Below, in pieces: positions 18,319 through 27,165 of a DNA stretch of 64,000 nucleotides. The stretch comes from Caballeronia fortuita. Its GTDB lineage: Bacteria; Pseudomonadota; Gammaproteobacteria; Burkholderiales; Burkholderiaceae. The notes beneath the pieces are model-generated. The model was given only the letters and a program-made list of their open reading frames with translations. It was not told where the DNA came from and did no database searches. Position numbers and translations under genes: made by a program. The first letter of the stretch is position 1; each line of letters starts with the position of its first letter. Where the stretch lies: NCBI RefSeq assembly GCF_001544835.2, contig NZ_FCNX02000002.1:186001-250000 (forward strand), in the 5' to 3' direction.

Positions 18319-19911
18319 ATGATGACAAGCGTTGGCAAGCGATTCTTCGGCGGTCTCCTGATAGCGGGTTTCATCGGCCTGCACCCGGCTGTCGCAACCG
18401 AAGCCAGCACCGCGCCGGTCAGGGGCGGCACATTGACGTGGCTCGTGACACCCGAACCCTCGTCGATCGTTCCCCTCACCACCACTGCAGGGGGCAACGC
18501 GGAGATCGGCCCGAAAGTCGTGGAAGGCTTGCTCACCTACGATCAGAAGCTCAATCCGAAGCCGCTTCTCGCGACCGCGTGGTCGGTCAGCAAGGATGGG
18601 CTCCAATACCGCTTCACCCTGCGTCGCGGCGTAAAGTGGCATGACGGCACGAGCTTCACGTCCGACGACGTCGCCTATTCCATTCTGACGCTCAAGCAGG
18701 CGCATCCGCGCGGCCGGAGCACCTTCGCGAACGTGACCGATGTCAGGACGCCCGACCCCTACACCGTCGTCATCGAGTTGTCGAAGCCGGCGCCTTTCCT
18801 GTTGACCGCCTTGTCGGGCTCGGAGTCGCCGATCGTCCCGAAGCACGTCTATCAGGGCACGGACATCGTATCGAATCCGCACAACAGCGCGCCGATCGGC
18901 ACCGGCCCATTCGTCTTCAAGGAGTTCGTGCGGGGCGACCACATTCTGCTGGAGCGCAATCCGGACTACTGGGACAAGCCAAAGCCCTACGTCGACCGGA
19001 TCATCGTGCGCTTTCTTCCCGATGCGGCCGCGCGCGCAGCCGCGCTGGAAACGGGCGCGGCGAATCTCGGGGATCAGGCGATTCCGCTCGCCGACGTCAA
19101 ACGCTTCTCCACGCTGCCCGGTTTTCAAGTCGACACGACCAACTGGCCTTATGCCAGCAATCACCAGCAGTTGATCTTCAATCTCGACACGCCCGTGCTG
19201 AAGGACAAGGCCGTGCGCCGGGCCATCTCACAGGCCGTCGACGTCAACGCCCTCAACCGCGTGGTCTGGTACGGCTATGGCACGGTCTCCGCCGCCGCAA
19301 TCGGCGTGGCGAACTCGCGCTATCACGACCCGGACATTCACTACTTTCCCTACGATTCCGCTCAGGCCAACGCGACGCTCGACAGTCTGGGCCTGAAGCG
19401 CGGCCCCGATGGCAAGCGCTTCGCGCTGCGGCTCCTCTACAACCCGTTCCAGGACCCGCGCGCCGCCGAATTTGTGCGCCAGTCGCTCGCGCGCATCGGC
19501 ATCGACGCGCAGGTGCAGAGCTACGACTTCGGTACATATGTGGTCAAGGCGTATACCGATCGCGCGTTCGACATCACGCTCGAGGCGCTTGCCAACGTAT
19601 TCGATCCGACCGTGGGCGTCCAGCGGGTCTTCTGGTCGAAGAACTTCAAGATCGGCCTGCCCTTCTCCAACGCCGCGCACTATTCGAATCCGGAAGTGGA
19701 CCGGCTGCTCGAAGCGGCCTCGGTCGAAACCGACGAAAACGAGCGCCGTCAGCTATTCCGGCAGTTCCAGCGGATCGTGCATGACGATATTCCGTCGATC
19801 GAATTCGGAGCCAATCCGAACGTCACGATCGCGTCGACCAAAGTGAAGGACTATGCATCGACAGGCGAAGGCTTGAGAGGCAATTTCGCGGACCTTTACA
19901 TCCTGCCGTGA
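18319..19911 (+). CDS. Dpp-type ABC substrate-binding protein (orphan)
   Basis: A 530-residue SBP_bac_5 solute-binding protein with a Sec signal (residues 1-29, ending HPAVAT). Blocks match the two other binding proteins nearby: VKWHDGTSFTSDDVAYS, NSAPIGTGPFVFKEF and RNPDYWDKPKPYVDR. Two adjacent ATG codons (18319 and 18322) could start it; no clear Shine-Dalgarno is present at normal distance. It lies 127 bases after the acyl-CoA-dehydrogenase-like gene and has no permease or ATPase neighbour, so it probably feeds a transporter encoded elsewhere, perhaps the set at 6485-10150 (inference). Confidence 0.9.
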   Translation: MMTSVGKRFFGGLLIAGFIGLHPAVATEASTAPVRGGTLTWLVTPEPSSIVPLTTTAGGNAEIGPKVVEGLLTYDQKLNPKPLLATAWSVSKDGLQYRFTLRRGVKWHDGTSFTSDDVAYSILTLKQAHPRGRSTFANVTDVRTPDPYTVVIELSKPAPFLLTALSGSESPIVPKHVYQGTDIVSNPHNSAPIGTGPFVFKEFVRGDHILLERNPDYWDKPKPYVDRIIVRFLPDAAARAAALETGAANLGDQAIPLADVKRFSTLPGFQVDTTNWPYASNHQQLIFNLDTPVLKDKAVRRAISQAVDVNALNRVVWYGYGTVSAAAIGVANSRYHDPDIHYFPYDSAQANATLDSLGLKRGPDGKRFALRLLYNPFQDPRAAEFVRQSLARIGIDAQVQSYDFGTYVVKAYTDRAFDITLEALANVFDPTVGVQRVFWSKNFKIGLPFSNAAHYSNPEVDRLLEAASVETDENERRQLFRQFQRIVHDDIPSIEFGANPNVTIASTKVKDYASTGEGLRGNFADLYILP

Positions 19912-20035
19912 TCGGCGCCGAAGCCAAACCGAGGGCAGGCCAGGATTAGGTCACGCCAACCGATTGGTTACATGAACAGCACCGGCTCCATGAAACGACC
20001 CGGATCGCCAACTTCAAAACAAGGACCCTGCCATC

Positions 20036-20854
20036 GTGCAACGATTCTCCCTCCACCTCCCGCGCGTGCTGCTATGCGCATTCCTCGCTATAGTCGTGAG
20101 CGCCGCTGCGCATGCCGAAGCGCCCGCGCTCAAAATCGGCGTGACGAGCGGACCTCACGAGGAAATCTTCGAGGCGGTGAAAAAGGTCGCGGAGCGCGAC
20201 TACGGTCTGCACATCAGAATCGTGTCGTTCAATGACTATATCCAGCCGGACGCGGCCCTCGACGCAGGCGATCTCGACGCAAACAGCTACCAGCACCGGC
20301 CGTTTCTCGCCTCGCAGATTCGCGCGCGCGGCTACAAGCTGGTCGGCATCGGCCGCACGTGGATCGGACCGATCGGACTCTATTCGAAGCGTTACCGCAA
20401 GTTCGCCGATCTGCCGGACGGCGCGACCATCGGCATCCCGAACGATCCCGCCAACGAGAGCCGGATTCTTCTGCTCCTGCAGAAGAACGGCAGCATCCGG
20501 CTGCGTCAGGGAATCGATCCTGTGACGGGCGTGAACGCGACGCCGCTCGACATCACCGACAACCCGAAGCACTTCCGCTTCAAGGAAGTCGATGCGGCGC
20601 AGCTTCCGCGAACGCTCGACGATTTCGACGCCACGACCGTCAATGCGGACTATGCGATAAAGGCGGGGCTCAATCCGGCGAAGGACACCATCTTGCGCGA
20701 GGACGGCTCCGGCGTGTACGCGTGTCTGATCGCCGTGCGCGAGCAGGACGCGGCTAAGCCCTGGGTGCGGCAGATCGTGGCCGCATATCAGTCCCCCGAA
20801 GTCCGGCAGTTCATCCTGTCGCGCTATCAAGGCGCGATCATTCCGGCATTCTGA
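20036..20854 (+). CDS. MetQ/NlpA-family ABC substrate-binding protein (orphan)
   Basis: A 272-residue periplasmic binding protein of the MetQ/NlpA family, starting with GTG 20036, which has AAGGA at suitable distance. The signal peptide spans about residues 1-27 (ending AAAHA); no lipobox is seen, like its paralogue at 2027. Features: IGVTSGPHEEIFEAVKKVA, DANSYQHRPFL and NADYAIKAGL. The pattern EVDAAQLPRTLDD is shared with the paralogue. MetN and MetI genes are absent. The ligand could be methionine or a related sulfur compound (inference). Confidence 0.9.
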   Translation: MQRFSLHLPRVLLCAFLAIVVSAAAHAEAPALKIGVTSGPHEEIFEAVKKVAERDYGLHIRIVSFNDYIQPDAALDAGDLDANSYQHRPFLASQIRARGYKLVGIGRTWIGPIGLYSKRYRKFADLPDGATIGIPNDPANESRILLLLQKNGSIRLRQGIDPVTGVNATPLDITDNPKHFRFKEVDAAQLPRTLDDFDATTVNADYAIKAGLNPAKDTILREDGSGVYACLIAVREQDAAKPWVRQIVAAYQSPEVRQFILSRYQGAIIPAF

Positions 20855-20862
20855 CGGAATCA

Positions 20863-20883
20863 CGGGCGCACTCCATGCGCCCG
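20863..20883. terminator. Stem-loop between convergent metQ-like and NtaA-like genes
   Basis: CGGGCGC (20863-20869) pairs with GCGCCCG (20877-20883) around a 7-base loop, 8 bases after the metQ-like stop. A GC-rich hairpin without a T-run; it may act as a bidirectional terminator. Confidence 0.4.
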
Positions 20884-20933
20884 GCCGAGCAGTGTCCGGT
20901 CCGCGTCGCCGGAGCGTCGACGGTGCCGCCAGG

Positions 20934-22271
20934 CTAATGCGTGTCGAGCGCCGCGCCCTCGGGCACCGACAACCCCAGATGGCTTCTCAGGGTCTTGCCT
21001 TCGTATGCGCGACGGAAGATGCCCCGCTGCTGAAGTATCGGAACGACACCTTCAGTGAAGGCTTCGAGACCATCGGGGAGTACGTCGGGCATCAGATTGA
21101 AGCCGTCGGCGGCGCCGTTCCTGAACCAGTGCTCGATGTCGTCCGCAATCTGCTCCGGCGTGCCGACGATCACGCGATGTCCGCCGCCGCCCGCCAGCGC
21201 ACGAATGAGTTCGCGCACCGTATAGCCGTGCGTGCGAGCCTGCGCGAGCGTCGCGTTGAAGAACGTGTGATTGCCGTTGCCGCCGTTGGGCAGCGGCAAG
21301 TCGTCGGGCAAGCGCTTGTCGAGCGAAAGCGAATCGACGGGAACGCCGAGCGTGCCGGCGATGCGGTTGAGGCTGTACTGCACCGGAATCAGGTCGACGA
21401 GTTCGTCGCGGCGCCGCAGCGCGTCGCTCTCTGTCGAACCGATGATCGTGGTCAGCCCCGCGAGCACTTTCACGGCGTTCGGACCGCGCCCGTAACGCGC
21501 CGCCCGCGCGTTGAGATCTTCGCGGTAAGCACGCGCTTCGTCGAACGATTGCGATGCCGAGAACACCGCTTCTGCATGCCGCGCGGCAAGCTCGCGTCCG
21601 TCGCCCGATGCGCCCGCCTGCACCAGGACTGGATGACCTTGTGCGGAGCGCGGGAGATTCAGCGCGCCGCGCACGTTGAAGAATCGCCCGCGATGATCGG
21701 CCGGATGCACCTTGTCGAGATCGACGAAACGGCCGCTCGATTTGTCGGCGAGAAAGGCGTCGTCGTCCCAGCTATTCCAGAGCGTCTTGACGAGCGCCGC
21801 GAACTCGTCGGCGCGTGCATAGCGTGTTGAATGGTCGGGCACCGTGTCGTGGCCGAAGTTGCGCGCGGACGGCAGGTCGGCCGTCGTGACGATGTTCCAG
21901 CCCGCGCGTCCGCCGCTGATCAGATCGAGCGTCGCGAAGCGGCGTGCGATGTTGTACGGCTCGTTATAACTCGTCGATGCCGTGGCGATCAGTCCCAGAT
22001 GCGTCGTTGCAGCGGCAACGCTCGTGAGGAGCATCGTCGGTTCGAGCGCCGTGATGGGGCGCATGTCGAGTTGATCGGAGATCGCGGCGCTATCGGCGAG
22101 AAAGATTGCATCGAGACACGCGCGTTCGGCTACTCTCGCCAGTCGCACGTAGTGATTTACATCGAGGAACACGTTCGGGTCCGCGCCCGGCAGACGCCAT
22201 GCCGACGGCACGAATCCCGAGTGAAGCGCGTTGATGTTCAGATGCAACTGGCGCGGGGCATCGCCGCTCAT
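20934..22271 (-). CDS. NtaA/DszA-type FMN-dependent monooxygenase
   Basis: A 445-residue luciferase-like monooxygenase of the NtaA/SnaA/DszA family. Conserved blocks are LHLNINALHSG at the N terminus, ASTSYNEPYNIARRFATLDLISGGRAGWNIVT near residue 110-140, HPVLVQAGASGDGRELAARHAEAVFSAS, and ADGFNLMPDVLPDGLEAF near the end. ATG 22271 is preceded by GGAGC at good spacing; the frame extends upstream to 22352 without homology. It lies 132 bases downstream of the SsuA-type binding protein gene and probably has its own promoter there, next to an AAAGCATATGA motif. It shares more with the neighbour at 23357 than with the other NtaA-like proteins of the window. Substrate unknown; an organosulfur compound is likely from context. 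Confidence 0.92.
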   Translation of the reverse strand: MSGDAPRQLHLNINALHSGFVPSAWRLPGADPNVFLDVNHYVRLARVAERACLDAIFLADSAAISDQLDMRPITALEPTMLLTSVAAATTHLGLIATASTSYNEPYNIARRFATLDLISGGRAGWNIVTTADLPSARNFGHDTVPDHSTRYARADEFAALVKTLWNSWDDDAFLADKSSGRFVDLDKVHPADHRGRFFNVRGALNLPRSAQGHPVLVQAGASGDGRELAARHAEAVFSASQSFDEARAYREDLNARAARYGRGPNAVKVLAGLTTIIGSTESDALRRRDELVDLIPVQYSLNRIAGTLGVPVDSLSLDKRLPDDLPLPNGGNGNHTFFNATLAQARTHGYTVRELIRALAGGGGHRVIVGTPEQIADDIEHWFRNGAADGFNLMPDVLPDGLEAFTEGVVPILQQRGIFRRAYEGKTLRSHLGLSVPEGAALDTH

Positions 22272-22345
22272 GGAAAGCTCCGGAGAAAAAGGTAACTTTC
22301 GATTCTGATGCGAGAGACACCCACGACGCCAAGAACGATTTCGAC

Positions 22346-22356
22346 AAAGCATATGA
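22346..22356 (-). promoter_or_regulatory. AAAGCATATGA motif upstream of the NtaA-like gene
   Basis: The 11-mer AAAGCATATGA (plus strand) is 75 bases upstream of ATG 22271. An identical 11-mer lies at 11886-11896 in the same orientation relative to the leftward transporter operon. Both are preceded by TCGA and followed shortly by GGCGGC. Possible shared operator; not tested. Confidence 0.3.
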
Positions 22357-22403
22357 ACGGCGGCGCTAAACCGATGAGGCTCGTGCAGCGCGCGAGTCCA
22401 TCC

Positions 22404-23357
22404 TCACCTGATCTGCACCACCGCCTGACGCACATCGATGCGGCGCGGGATGACCTTCGTGTCGAAAGCCAGATTCGCCGAGTCCTGTTGCGCGCGGACG
22501 ACGTCGTCGGGAATCGGGTAGCTCGCGCCCCACTCGAGACGCGAGATGGCCCGGCTCCAGACATCGAGCGGCACGCCGGTATTGGCGGACAAAAAGCGCG
22601 CGGTCTCTTGCGGATGCGCGAGGCTGTCGCTCGTCTGACGTGCAAGCTGATCGAACAGCAGACGAAGCGCGGCGGGATACTTCAGCGCGAAGTCGCGCGT
22701 CGCGATATAGAAGCCGTATTGCGGCACCGACAGATCGCCGATGGTGAGAATGGTCCGCGCGCCGGTGGTGAGTTCCGTGTCGGCGTAACGCGGATCGGGC
22801 ACAGCCCAAGCGTCGATGAAGCCGCGTTCGAACGCCGAGCGCGCATCGCCGTAGGACAGATAGGTGAACTGCGCCGAGGACGGGTCCATGTGCGCGTCCT
22901 GCATCGCCTTCAGCACGAACAGGTGCCCTTGCGAACCCTTGGCGAAGGCGATTTTCCTGCCCTTGAGATCACGCAGGTCCTTCACGGGCGAATCCTTCGG
23001 CACGACAATCGCATAGCTCTTGACGAGTCTCGGCGCATAAGCCACATACACGACCGATGGCGCCGCGCCCGCCTGCGCCATGATCGGCGGCGTCGAGCCG
23101 ACCGTGCCTACGTCCACGTCGCCCGCATTGATGGCTTCGACGAGCGGCGCGCCATACACGAACTCATGCCACGAAACCTTCACGTGATGCGACGCGAACG
23201 CCTGCTCCAGCTTGCCCGATGCGCGCAGCGCAACGAGGCCGTCGCCCTTCTGGATACCGATGTTGATCCGCGCGGGATAGCCCTCGTCGGCGTGCGCCGC
23301 GCACGCGGCGGCGAGGCACCCGGCGGCGATGAGGTGCTTCAGGGATCGGATCGGCAT
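22404..23357 (-). CDS. SsuA/TauA-type aliphatic sulfonate-binding protein
   Basis: A 317-residue periplasmic binding protein of the SsuA/TauA type. It has a signal peptide (residues 1-23, ending CAAHA) and the family blocks INIGIQKGDGLVALRASGKLE, YGAPLVEAINAGDVDVGTVGSTPP, KSYAIVVPKDSPVKDLRDLKGRKIAFAKGSQGH and IDAWAVPDPRYADTE. Its ATG overlaps the stop of the NtaA-like gene upstream by one base (TGATG), so the two are translationally coupled. No permease gene follows; it may use the SsuBC proteins encoded divergently at 26302-27923. Ligands of the family are alkanesulfonates or taurine. Confidence 0.92.
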   Translation of the reverse strand: MPIRSLKHLIAAGCLAAACAAHADEGYPARINIGIQKGDGLVALRASGKLEQAFASHHVKVSWHEFVYGAPLVEAINAGDVDVGTVGSTPPIMAQAGAAPSVVYVAYAPRLVKSYAIVVPKDSPVKDLRDLKGRKIAFAKGSQGHLFVLKAMQDAHMDPSSAQFTYLSYGDARSAFERGFIDAWAVPDPRYADTELTTGARTILTIGDLSVPQYGFYIATRDFALKYPAALRLLFDQLARQTSDSLAHPQETARFLSANTGVPLDVWSRAISRLEWGASYPIPDDVVRAQQDSANLAFDTKVIPRRIDVRQAVVQIR

Positions 23358-24685
23358 CAGGACGGGAAGTAGGGATTGGCGGGACGCGCGAGACCGTAGT
23401 GACCGCGCAGCGTGTCGGCTTGGTACTCGCGGCGGAACAGGCCGCGCCTTTGCAGGATCGGCACGACGTGTTCGGTGAAGTGCTCGAATTGCGCGGGCAG
23501 CACGGGCGGCATGACGTTGAAGCCATCGGCGGCACGGCTTTCGGTCCAGTCGGCGATCACGTCCGCGATCCGCTCCGGCGTACCGGAGAGCGTGAAATGC
23601 CCGCGAGCCGCCGCAAGCGTCCTCAACAGGCTGCGCAAGGTCGGACGCTCGCGCGCCACCAGTTGCGTGATGACTGCCGCGCGGCTTTGCGCGGCCTGCA
23701 CCGTGGATGGGTCGGGAAAGTCATCCACGGACAGCGGTTGATCGAGCGGCAAGGTGGAGAAATCGTGGCCGCCGAAGCGGCTCGAAAGGCGGCCGAGCCC
23801 CACGCTGATATCGGTGATCGCGTCGAGTTCGTCGAGCAGGGCGCTGGCTTCGGCTTCCGTCGAACCGATCGCCGCGCTGATGCCCGGCAGAATGACGATG
23901 TCCTGGTCCGAGCGGCCCGCGGCCCTCGCGCCCGCCTTGAGTTCGGCGTAGAAGTCGATCGCGGATTGCTTCGTCAGATGCGCGGTGAAGACCGCTTCGG
24001 CGTGGCGCGCGGCGAACGCCTTGCCCGTCGCCGACGATCCCGCCTGCACCAGCACCGGATGCCCCTGCGGCGGGCGCGGCAGATTCAGCGGCCCCGCCAC
24101 GCGATGAAACTGTCCGCGATAGCCGATCTTGCGTACGCGCGCCGGGTCGAGGAAGCGGCCGCTCGGCACGTCGTCGACGATGGCGTCATCGGCCCAGCTA
24201 TCCCACAGTTGTTTGACGACTTCGAGGAACTCGTGCGCGCGTGCGTAGCGTTCGGCATGCTCGATCTGCTGCTCGTAGCCGAAGTTCGGACCGGCGCCGC
24301 CCACCCACGAGGTCACGATGTTCCAGCCGATGCGCCCGCGCGAAATGTGATCGAGCGACGCGAACTGGCGCGCGAGATTGAACGGCTCCGTGTAGGTGGT
24401 CGATGCCGTCGCGATCAGGCCGATGCGCGAAGTCGCCTGCGAGAGCGCCGCGAGCGTGGTGATCGGTTCCAGGGCGCCGGACGCGACGAATTGCGCGCCA
24501 TCGCCAAGGGCGAGCGCGTCGGCGAGAAACACGGAATCGAACAGGCTCTGCTCGGCCCTGACTGCGAGATCGCGGAAATAGCCGATATCGGTCAGCGCCT
24601 CGCGCGTCGCGCGGGGATGACGCCAGCCTGCTTCATGATGACCGCGTCCGTGAACGAAGAGATTCAGATGTATGGGTCGGGCCAT
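23357..24685 (-). CDS. NtaA/DszA-type FMN-dependent monooxygenase
   Basis: A 442-residue luciferase-like monooxygenase. It opens with IHLNLFVHGRGHHEAGWRHP, followed by ADALALGDGAQF, ASTTYTEPFNLARQFASLDHISRGRIGWNIVTSW, HPVLVQAGSSATGKAFAARHAEAVFTAH and ADGFNVMPPVLPAQFEHF. These match flavin-dependent C-S-cleaving monooxygenases of the NtaA/SnaA/DszA type; FMNH2 would come from a separate reductase. It sits between a DUF3088 gene (23 bases upstream) and the sulfonate-binding protein gene, coupled by TGATG. The spacing indicates one leftward operon: DUF3088, monooxygenase, SsuA-like, then a second monooxygenase. Confidence 0.92.
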   Translation of the reverse strand: MARPIHLNLFVHGRGHHEAGWRHPRATREALTDIGYFRDLAVRAEQSLFDSVFLADALALGDGAQFVASGALEPITTLAALSQATSRIGLIATASTTYTEPFNLARQFASLDHISRGRIGWNIVTSWVGGAGPNFGYEQQIEHAERYARAHEFLEVVKQLWDSWADDAIVDDVPSGRFLDPARVRKIGYRGQFHRVAGPLNLPRPPQGHPVLVQAGSSATGKAFAARHAEAVFTAHLTKQSAIDFYAELKAGARAAGRSDQDIVILPGISAAIGSTEAEASALLDELDAITDISVGLGRLSSRFGGHDFSTLPLDQPLSVDDFPDPSTVQAAQSRAAVITQLVARERPTLRSLLRTLAAARGHFTLSGTPERIADVIADWTESRAADGFNVMPPVLPAQFEHFTEHVVPILQRRGLFRREYQADTLRGHYGLARPANPYFPS

Positions 24686-24708
24686 GAGCGGATAGTCCGT
24701 TTGCCGGA

Positions 24709-25059
24709 TCAGTCATGCACTTTGGGGAAACCGTGCCGCTGCGCGAGCAACGCGAGAATGCGGCGCGGATCGGTGACGAAGCGTTTCTCGCCCAGGCTTT
24801 GCGCATCGGACGGTGCTGGATACGCGTCGCCCAGCACCAGCACGGGGAGACTCTGATGCGCCTCGCTCAGTGCCTCGACCGCTGCCCGGCGCGGACGCTC
24901 GAACGGTACGCGGCGGATATCGAGCCGCGCGCTACGCGCCGGATCGCTTGCGAGCAGGCCTTCGATTGGCGCGCCGTCCGGGCAGATGAATACTTCGCCC
25001 GGGCGCGCCGGATCGGTGAAGCCCGGTTCCAGCAGGATCAGCAGATCGCGTTGGGTCAT
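24709..25059 (-). CDS. DUF3088 family protein
   Basis: A 116-residue protein that matches the DUF3088 pattern: MTQRDLLILLEPGF at the start, FICPDGAPIEGLL with a single cysteine, LDIRRVPFERPRR, a central LPVLVLGD strand and a C-terminal ILALLAQRHGFPKVHD. The alternating strands suggest a small thioredoxin-like fold, although the usual second cysteine of a CxxC pair is a glycine here. Function is unknown. It is the first gene of the leftward sulfonate/monooxygenase operon and divergent from the SsuABC genes, so a role in sulfur acquisition is plausible but not shown. ATG 25059 begins the conserved region; the frame is open to 25191 in the intergenic region. Confidence 0.8.
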   Translation of the reverse strand: MTQRDLLILLEPGFTDPARPGEVFICPDGAPIEGLLASDPARSARLDIRRVPFERPRRAAVEALSEAHQSLPVLVLGDAYPAPSDAQSLGEKRFVTDPRRILALLAQRHGFPKVHD

Positions 25060-25298
25060 GGTCGGTGCTATGCGTGATGGAGAGCGCCACAGCGTAGCCA
25101 TCTCGCAGGCGGATTGGAACGAACTGGATCTGCTAACCAAATCTGCGGCGCGCATGACAATGCGCCTTTCACGCTTTAGCACTTCACGCACTTTTCAAAC
25201 GAGGATTTCTTAGTTCTTTACGGGCATGCGCCGAACTACATTCAACGGTTGGGCCCACGTCACGCGGCATCCCTCTTCTTTTTTCCGGAGTTTTTCCG
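25060..25298. promoter_or_regulatory. Divergent promoter region between DUF3088 operon and ssuACB
   Basis: A 239-base region between divergent start codons, with an AT-rich core around 25120-25230. Both directions must be transcribed from here. Sulfur-regulated operons of this type are usually controlled by CysB/Cbl/SsuR LysR regulators, whose sites have weak consensus; I could not mark one with confidence. Confidence 0.4.
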
Positions 25299-26300
25299 AT
25301 GAAGCCGTTCTGCTCGCGCGCGCTGCGCTACGCGGTTCTTCTATGCGTCTCGCTGGCGAGCGTCATGTCGGCGCATGTCCGCGCGGCGACGGCCGCCACG
25401 CCCGCCGAAATCCGCGTGGACTATGCGTATTACTCGCCCGAAAGTCTCGTCATCAAGCACTTCGGCTGGCTGGAGGAAGAATTCAAACCGGATGGTGCAG
25501 CTATCCGCTGGGTGCTGAGCCTCGGCTCCAATCGCGCGCTCGAATATCTGAACAGCGGTGCGGTCGATTTCGGTTCGACCGCCGGGCTTGCGGCGGTGCT
25601 CGGGCGCGCCAATGGCAATCCGATTCGCGCGGTCTATGTCTTCTCGCGTCCGGAGTGGACCGCGCTCGTCGTGGGCCGGGACTCGCCGATCCACTCGGTC
25701 GCCGACCTGAAAGGCAAGAAGATCGCGGCCACGCGCGGCACCGATCCGTTCCTCTTCACCCTGCGTGCGTTGAAGACCGCAGGACTGTCGCGCGACGATG
25801 TCGAGATCGTCAACCTTCAGCATCCGGACGGCCGCGCCGCGCTGGCGAAGGGACAGGTCGATGCATGGGCCGGCCTCGACCCTCACATGGCCGCCGCTCA
25901 GGTCGACGATGGCGCGCGTCTGCTCTATCGCAACGTCGGCTTCAACACATACGGCTTCCTGAATGTTCGCGAGGCGTTCGCCGATCAGTATCCGCAGGCT
26001 GTCGGCCGGGTGCTGAAAGTCTACGAACGCGCGCGCGTGTGGATCATCGCGCATCCGGACGATACGGCGAAGATTCTCGCGGATGAGTCCAGGGTCTCGT
26101 TGCCCGTCGCGAAACTGCAACTGACGCGCAACGATTTCAGCGATCCGCTTCCCGGCGACACGCAACGTGCGGCGCTGAAGGCGGCCGCGCCAATCCTGAG
26201 CGAGGAACAACTCGTGAAGGGCGGCGTCGACCCGGCGAAGGTAGTCGATGCACTGATCGATCCGGCGTTCGCGCGGCCGGTCGCGGCCGCATCGCGCTGA
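25299..26300 (+). CDS. ssuA: SsuA-type aliphatic sulfonate-binding protein
   Basis: A 333-residue periplasmic binding protein with a signal peptide (residues 1-30, ending HVRAA). SsuA-type blocks: VDYAYYSPESLVIKHFGWLEEEF, SLGSNRALEYLNSGAVDFGSTAGLAAVLG, LKGKKIAATRGTDPFLFTLRAL and VDAWAGLDPHMAAAQ. A GGAG Shine-Dalgarno precedes ATG 25299. It begins a three-gene unit with a permease (1 base after the stop) and an ATPase, so this is a complete Ssu/Tau-type importer. It is divergent from the monooxygenase operon at 20934-25059, and the two probably work together: import and then oxidative desulfonation. The ligand is probably an organosulfonate, but sulfate esters or sulfones cannot be excluded. 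Confidence 0.92.
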   Translation: MKPFCSRALRYAVLLCVSLASVMSAHVRAATAATPAEIRVDYAYYSPESLVIKHFGWLEEEFKPDGAAIRWVLSLGSNRALEYLNSGAVDFGSTAGLAAVLGRANGNPIRAVYVFSRPEWTALVVGRDSPIHSVADLKGKKIAATRGTDPFLFTLRALKTAGLSRDDVEIVNLQHPDGRAALAKGQVDAWAGLDPHMAAAQVDDGARLLYRNVGFNTYGFLNVREAFADQYPQAVGRVLKVYERARVWIIAHPDDTAKILADESRVSLPVAKLQLTRNDFSDPLPGDTQRAALKAAAPILSEEQLVKGGVDPAKVVDALIDPAFARPVAAASR

Positions 26301-26301
26301 C

Positions 26302-27165
26302 ATGCTTACGTCGATGACCGATACCACCACACGCCGCGATGCGCTCGCGTCCGTGCTCGATGCGCCATCGCACGCACCGCGCGATGCATTGCGGCGCTGG
26401 CGCATCGCCGGCATCGCGCTGCCCTTCGCGGCGCTTGCGGCGGTCGAGCTTGCGGTACGCGCACGATGGCTGCCCGATCACCTGATTCCCGCGCCCAGCG
26501 AAATCCTGCGTACGCTCGCGCAGATGGGCGCGGCGCGCGTTGCAAGACACATCGGCGCGAGCACCTTGCGCGTATTAGCGGGATTCGGCGCGGGCGCAGG
26601 ACTGGCGCTCGTCGTCGGCGCGGCGATGGGGTTGTCGCACCGCATCGAGGCGCTGCTCGAACCGACTTTCCAGGCGTTGCGTTCGATTCCGTCGCTCGCG
26701 TGGGTGCCGCTGCTGCTTCTATGGCTCGGCATCGACGAAGCACCGAAGATCACGCTGATCGCCATCGGCGCATTCTTTCCGGTGCATCTCGCGGTGGTCG
26801 CGGGCATTCGCGGCGTGGATCGCAAGCTCGTCGAACTCGGCGCGGTGTACCGGCTGGGTCCGTTTGCGCTTTTCCGGCGCATCCTCCTGCCCGCCGCGCT
26901 GCCACAGATCGTCACCGGACTGCTCACCGGCCTCAGTCTCGCGTGGATGTTCATGGTCGCGGCCGAACTGATCGCCGCCACGCGCGGGCTCGGATACATG
27001 CTAAGCGACGGTCGCGAGACAGGACGCCCCGATCTCGTGTTCGGCGCCATTTTGCTGCTCGCGCTACTCGGGAAGCTGACCGACGGCGCGATGCGGCGCA
27101 TCGAGACGCGCCTGCTCGCCTGGCGTGACGCCTTCGATGGCGCTGCGCACGGGAAGAGGCGATGA
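26302..27165 (+). CDS. ssuC: SsuC/TauC-type ABC permease
   Basis: A 287-residue inner-membrane permease of the SsuC/TauC family with about six membrane spans. The first span is IALPFAALAAVELAV; LPDHLIPAPSEILRTL follows, then RSIPSLAWVPLLLLWLGIDEAPKITLIAIGAFFPV, the typical EAA-loop region. ATG 26302 is one base after the ssuA stop; a second ATG at 26314 is possible. Its stop overlaps the ssuB start by ATGA. Confidence 0.92.
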   Translation: MLTSMTDTTTRRDALASVLDAPSHAPRDALRRWRIAGIALPFAALAAVELAVRARWLPDHLIPAPSEILRTLAQMGAARVARHIGASTLRVLAGFGAGAGLALVVGAAMGLSHRIEALLEPTFQALRSIPSLAWVPLLLLWLGIDEAPKITLIAIGAFFPVHLAVVAGIRGVDRKLVELGAVYRLGPFALFRRILLPAALPQIVTGLLTGLSLAWMFMVAAELIAATRGLGYMLSDGRETGRPDLVFGAILLLALLGKLTDGAMRRIETRLLAWRDAFDGAAHGKRR

